The position numbers and the translations under genes were made by a program. Source: Streptomyces fulvorobeus (lineage in GTDB: Bacteria > Actinomycetota > Actinomycetes > Streptomycetales > Streptomycetaceae). Taken from it: a stretch of 64,000 nucleotides of DNA. A model generated the notes under the pieces. That model ran no database searches and was not told the DNA's origin. It saw only the letters and a program-made list of their open reading frames with translations. The DNA is taken from assembly GCF_013167895.1 (NCBI RefSeq), contig NZ_BLWC01000001.1:5642001-5706000 (forward strand), in the 5' to 3' direction. Shown in pieces: positions 60,831 to 64,000 of the stretch (positions are counted from its first letter, which is position 1; every line of letters starts with the position of its first letter).

Positions 60831-62846
60831 TCACAGGGTCGCGGCGAGCTCCGTACCCTGGCGGATCGCCCGCTTGGCGTCCAGTTCGGCCGCCACGTCG
60901 GCGCCGCCGATCAGGTGCACCGGCCGGCCGGCGGCGGCCATCTCCTCGTACAGCGCCCGTCGCGGTTCCTGGCCCGCGCACAGGACGACGGTGTCGACGG
61001 CCAGCACGTGCCGCTCGCCGTCCACGGTCAGGTGGAGGCCCTCGTCGTCGATGAGGTCGTAGGAGGCCCCCGCGATCATCGTGACGCCTCGGTGGCGCAG
61101 TTCGGTGCGGTGAATCCATCCCGTGGTCCTGCCGAGACCGGCCCCGACCTTGCTCGCCTTGCGCTGGACCAGGTGCACGGTGCGCGGCGGCTTCGGCCGC
61201 TCGGGAGCGCGGAGCCCGCCCCGGCCCGCGTACGAGGTGTCGATGCCCCACTGCCGGGAGAACACCTCGGCGTCCAGCGAGGCCGCGTCACCGCCGTCCG
61301 TGAGGAACGCGGCGACGTCGAAACCGATACCGCCCGCGCCGATGACCGCGACGCGGTCGCCGACCGGTGCCCCGTCCCGGAGCACGTCGAGGTAGCTGAC
61401 CACGCTGGGGTGGTCCACGCCCGGGATCGCGGGGGTGCGGGGCTCCACGCCGGTCGCGATGACGACCTCGTCGAAGTCGCCGAGCATCTCCGCCGTGGCC
61501 CGGGTGCCGAGCCGGACCTCGATGCCCTGCTCCCTGAGCCGCGTACGGAAGTAGCGCAGCGTCTCGTCGAACTCCTCCTTGCCGGGAACGCGGCGCGCCA
61601 CGTCGAGCTGGCCGCCGATCTCCTCGGCCAGGTCGAACAGCGTCACCGCGTGCCCGCGCTCGGATGCCGTGACCGCACAGGCCAGACCGGCCGGACCCGC
61701 GCCGACGACGGCGACGTGCTTGCGGGTCCGGGTCGGCAGGAGCACCAGCTCGGTCTCGTGGCAGGCGCGCGGATTGACCAGGCACGACGTGATCTGGAGG
61801 CTGAAGACGTGGTCCAGGCACGCCTGGTTGCAGCCGATGCAGGTGTTGATCGCGTCGGCGCGGTCCGCCGCCGCCTTGACGACGAAGTCGGGGTCCGCCA
61901 GGAACGGCCGGGCCATGGACACCATGTCGGCCCGGCCCGAGGCCAGGATCTCCTCGGCGACCTCGGGGGTGTTGACGCGGTTGCTGGTCACCAGGGGTAC
62001 GGAGACGGCGCCGCGCACCTTCTCGGTCACCCAGGTGAAGGCGCCGCGCGGCACCGACGTGGCGATGGTGGGGATGCGCGCCTCGTGCCAGCCGATCCCG
62101 GTGTTGATGATCGTGGCGCCGGCCGCCTCCACCTCGCGGGCCAGCTGGACGACCTCCTCCAGGGTGGAGCCGCCGGGGACCAGGTCCAGCATCGAGAGCC
62201 GGTAGATGAGGATGAAGTCGGTGCCGACACGCTCGCGGACCCGGCGCACGATCTCCAGCGGCAGCCGGATGCGGTTCTCGTAGCTGCCGCCCCAGCGGTC
62301 GGTGCGGTGGTTGGTGGCGGCGACGATGAACTCGTTGATCAGGTACCCCTCGGAGCCCATGATCTCGACGCCGTCGTACCCCGCGCGCCGCGCGAGCCCG
62401 GCGGCCCGGACGAAGTCCTCGACGGTCTCCTCCACCTCGTCGTCGGTCAGTGCGTGCGGGGTGAAGCCGCTGATCGGAGCCTTGAGCGCGCTGGGCGCGA
62501 CCAGGTCGGCGTGGTGGGCGTACCGCCCGAAGTGGAGGATCTGCATCGCGATCCGGCCACCGGCCGCGTGCACGGCGTCGGTCACCTGGCGGTGCTGATC
62601 GGCTTCGGCCTCGGTCGTCATCTTCGCGCCGCCGGGGAACGAGCAGGCGCGCGCACTGGGCGCGATGCCACCGGTCACCATGAGGCCGACCCCGCCACGG
62701 GCACGGGCCGCGTAGAAGGCTGCCATGCGTTCGAAGCCACGCTCTGCCTCCTCCAGGCCGGTATGCATCGATCCCATGACCACCCGGTTGGGAAGGGTGG
62801 TGAACCCCAGGTCCAGAGGGCTCAGCAGGGTGGGGTACGGGTTCAT
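60831..62846 (-). CDS. fadH: NADPH-dependent 2,4-dienoyl-CoA reductase (FadH-type)
   Basis: 671 residues in the family's three-domain order. Old-yellow-enzyme barrel (1-about 340: SPLDLGFTTLPNRVVMGSMHTGLEE, ILHFGRYAHHADLVAPSA). Fe-S motif CIGCNQACLDHVFSLQITSC (about 336-355, CxxCxxxC plus a fourth Cys). FAD/NADPH domain with VAVVGAGPAGLACAVTASERG and VAVIGAGGIGFDVAAFL. It reduces 2,4-dienoyl-CoA esters during beta-oxidation of unsaturated fatty acids. ATG at 62846 follows GGAG. A 22-bp palindrome at 62900-62921 lies in its promoter region. Confidence 0.93.
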   Translation of the reverse strand: MNPYPTLLSPLDLGFTTLPNRVVMGSMHTGLEEAERGFERMAAFYAARARGGVGLMVTGGIAPSARACSFPGGAKMTTEAEADQHRQVTDAVHAAGGRIAMQILHFGRYAHHADLVAPSALKAPISGFTPHALTDDEVEETVEDFVRAAGLARRAGYDGVEIMGSEGYLINEFIVAATNHRTDRWGGSYENRIRLPLEIVRRVRERVGTDFILIYRLSMLDLVPGGSTLEEVVQLAREVEAAGATIINTGIGWHEARIPTIATSVPRGAFTWVTEKVRGAVSVPLVTSNRVNTPEVAEEILASGRADMVSMARPFLADPDFVVKAAADRADAINTCIGCNQACLDHVFSLQITSCLVNPRACHETELVLLPTRTRKHVAVVGAGPAGLACAVTASERGHAVTLFDLAEEIGGQLDVARRVPGKEEFDETLRYFRTRLREQGIEVRLGTRATAEMLGDFDEVVIATGVEPRTPAIPGVDHPSVVSYLDVLRDGAPVGDRVAVIGAGGIGFDVAAFLTDGGDAASLDAEVFSRQWGIDTSYAGRGGLRAPERPKPPRTVHLVQRKASKVGAGLGRTTGWIHRTELRHRGVTMIAGASYDLIDDEGLHLTVDGERHVLAVDTVVLCAGQEPRRALYEEMAAAGRPVHLIGGADVAAELDAKRAIRQGTELAATL

Positions 62847-62899
62847 CCGGCGTCTCCTCGCGCAGTGTCGTCGAGCCAGTTGTAGACCAGGGGAGGCGC

Positions 62900-62921
62900 A
62901 TTGTGCAACAAGTTGCATAAT
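62900..62921. promoter_or_regulatory. Near-perfect 22-bp palindrome between fadH and doxX
   Basis: ATTGTGCAACA and AGTTGCATAAT differ from perfect symmetry at one position per arm; the core TGCAAC-AA-GTTGCA is perfect. The form TTGC...GCAA suits a MarR-type regulator. It lies 54 bp before the fadH start and 122 bp before the doxX start. Confidence 0.6.
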
Positions 62922-63042
62922 GACGTACGTCGCACTCGCGGCGGGCACCGCGCCCGGACGGCGTAGCACGATCGCACCCGGAGTCTCCGGTCCGAGGACA
63001 GTGGACGCGTACTGCTCGCCACCCCATCCCCGGGAGACACCC

Positions 63043-63573
63043 ATGGTTTGCCTCAACCGGCGTGACCTCGGCCTGCTCGTCCTGCGCGTCGGTACGGGAG
63101 CGGTCCTCGCCGCCCACGGTTCGCAGAAGCTGGCCGGCTGGTTCGGGGGCGGTGGGATCCGAGGGACCACGGCCGCCATGGAGGCCATGGGCTTCCAGCC
63201 GCCCAGGCACAGCGCGGTCGCCGCCGGACTGGGCGAGGCGGGCGGCGGGGTTCTCCTCGCCCTCGGGCTCGCCACACCCGCGGCCGGAGCCGCTGCGGCC
63301 GGCGCGATGGCGGGCGCTGTGGCCGTACACGCGCCGGCGGGCTTCTTCGCGCAGGGCGGCGGGTACGAGTACCCGGCCTTCCTCGGCTTCACCGCCGCCG
63401 CGATCGGGCTCAGCGGCCCCGGCCGCTACTCGCTGGACGAGGTCACAGGGCACGTCCTGGACGGGCCGTGGGTGGTCGCCCTGGCCTTCGCCGGAAGCGC
63501 GCTCGCCGCGGCCGCCGTCGTCGGCAGGCGTGCCAAGGGGCAGGCGGCCCGGGTTGAGGCCGAGGCGGAGTAG
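63043..63573 (+). CDS. DoxX family membrane protein
   Basis: 176 residues with four membrane helices. The N-terminal DoxX signature is LGLLVLRVGTGAVLAAHGSQKLAGWFGGGGIRGTTAAMEAMGF, followed by GLGEAGGGVLLALGLATPAAGAAAAGAMAGAVAV and FLGFTAAAIGL. DoxX proteins are linked to redox homeostasis and membrane quinone or thiol chemistry; no precise role can be given. ATG at 63043 follows GGGAG by 7 nt. Divergent from fadH. Confidence 0.85.
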   Translation: MVCLNRRDLGLLVLRVGTGAVLAAHGSQKLAGWFGGGGIRGTTAAMEAMGFQPPRHSAVAAGLGEAGGGVLLALGLATPAAGAAAAGAMAGAVAVHAPAGFFAQGGGYEYPAFLGFTAAAIGLSGPGRYSLDEVTGHVLDGPWVVALAFAGSALAAAAVVGRRAKGQAARVEAEAE

Positions 63574-63604
63574 GCCGCGGGGTCCGGCAGTCGTACGGCG
63601 CTGA

Positions 63605-63790
63605 GGAGGGCCCGCAGGTGCCTGGCACGCGGAGGGGGAGACCTCACGCGACCTGCTGCTGCCGGCCGGGGGAGCGGCCCGGGACGCGGCCGAGCTGGTG
63701 ACCGGGCTGCGGGTGCGCCCCGCCCGCGTGCGGAAACCTGCACCTCACCGGTGGGCTGATCGTCTCGGAGCGGGTCTGGCACCTGTCGAG
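63605..63790 (+). pseudogene. Remnant of pcaB (3-carboxy-cis,cis-muconate cycloisomerase), C-terminal part
   Basis: One frame reads GAWHAEGETSRDLLLPAGGAARDAAELVTGLRVRPARVR and the next NLHLTGGLIVSERV, which together match the C-terminal region of PcaB/adenylosuccinate-lyase-like enzymes (WHAEW...LxxLxGGAA...GLxVxPxRMRANLxLTGGL). A two-base loss lies between the frames, and the segment has no start or upstream domains, so it is a decayed fragment. The following about 110 bp show no further clear match. Confidence 0.5.
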
Positions 63791-63909
63791 CGGCCCGCGG
63801 CTGTGCTCGCCGCCCTGCGCGGACACTTCGGCGCACCGGGCCCAGGGGCAAGGGACGGCGCGGTCGGTGTTCACGCTGGACGGGGAGGGGTGAGCAGCCG
63901 GTGAAGGGC

Positions 63910-64000
63910 TCACGCCTCCTGATACGCCGGGCATTCGGGGGACGGACGCGCCCCGGACGCTGACGGCGACGCGAGCACGCCCAGCAGCCTGGCCACCTCG
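63910..64000 (-). CDS. 3' end of an unidentified gene (runs off the window)
   Basis: An open frame with GC-rich third positions enters from the right edge and ends at TGA 63912-63910; the visible residues are EVARLLGVLASPSASG...CPAYQEA. Too short to identify; it may be non-coding. Confidence 0.35.
   Translation of the reverse strand, partial: EVARLLGVLASPSASGARPSPECPAYQEA

Noticed and set aside
60771..62885. 704-residue plus-strand open frame
   Set aside because: Antisense shadow of fadH, which has intact flavin, Fe-S and FAD motifs.

Overview
The window is high-GC actinobacterial chromosome, most likely Streptomyces. It has GC-rich third codon positions, frequent GTG starts and ATGA/GTGA stop-start overlaps. 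It also carries a complete Streptomyces-type hopanoid operon, a conservon (cvn) operon, a c-di-AMP riboswitch ahead of an M23 endopeptidase, and a single in-frame TTA codon in a large regulator. No rRNA, IS element, integrase or CRISPR array was seen.

Layout. 1-7.5 kb: the 5' end of a galE-like epimerase gene on the minus strand, then a plus-strand surface-glycopolymer operon: two CDP-alcohol phosphotransferases, a nucleotidyltransferase, a glycerol-1-phosphate-type dehydrogenase, a GT2 glycosyltransferase and a Wzm/Wzt-type ABC exporter. 7.9-17.8 kb: the hopanoid operon hpnC-hpnD-(42-aa ORF)-hpnE-polyprenyl synthase-shc-hpnG-hpnH-hpnO, with a short relic of dxs (and perhaps ispG) between hpnH and hpnO. 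17.8-21.3 kb: a protein phosphatase, a riboswitch-controlled LysM/M23 endopeptidase and a GDSL hydrolase. 21.2-28.1 kb: the uncharacterised STM4011-STM4015 operon (two radical SAM proteins, a sulfatase-like hydrolase, an ATP-grasp protein and an LRR protein), divergent from a QGDVLI-type small protein and a DUF6745 protein; both directions have a candidate RecA_NDp/PafBC-type promoter. 28.1-32.6 kb: TetR, an amino-acid dehydrogenase with a TetR-type palindrome upstream, an AhpD/CMD protein, a PPOX protein and an MBL-fold hydrolase. 33-37 kb: conservon cvnABCD plus a GAF protein. 37-38.7 kb: a split transketolase pair with a MerR-type promoter. 38.8-40.6 kb: tRNA-Pro(GGG) and a long-form GAPDH. 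40.6-45.4 kb: a DUF2510 protein and a GntR-lutABC lactate-utilisation locus. 45.5-52.1 kb: DUF2264, TSUP exporter, small membrane protein, DUF309 and a TTA-containing AAA+ regulator. 52.2-55.4 kb: an identical second tRNA-Pro(GGG), NUDIX and an ABC half-transporter. 55.4-60.8 kb: an NAD-kinase-like protein coupled to an SPFH protein, TetR, a PAP2 phosphatase, an EamA-type permease and PadR. 60.8-64 kb: 2,4-dienoyl-CoA reductase, DoxX, a pcaB remnant and the 3' end of a minus-strand gene.

Working together. The hopanoid genes cover the route from C15 diphosphate to aminobacteriohopanetriol, but the MEP-pathway genes that accompany the cluster in S. coelicolor are lost here, so precursor supply must come from genes elsewhere. 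The first operon looks like a cell-envelope phosphopolymer assembly and export unit. The STM4011-4015/DUF6745 divergon is the best candidate for an undescribed system: its parts suggest a peptide or protein modification machine, and its promoters suggest control by the DNA-damage response.

Caution on quality. Eight otherwise well-conserved genes carry nine apparent frameshifts, every one consistent with loss of a single base in a G or C run (hpnD, shc, cvnA, DUF2510 gene, GntR twice, lutB, ABC transporter, NAD-kinase-like gene). This uniform pattern points to homopolymer under-calling more than to decay. These genes are typed as pseudogene (or discussed) only because the frame is broken as written.
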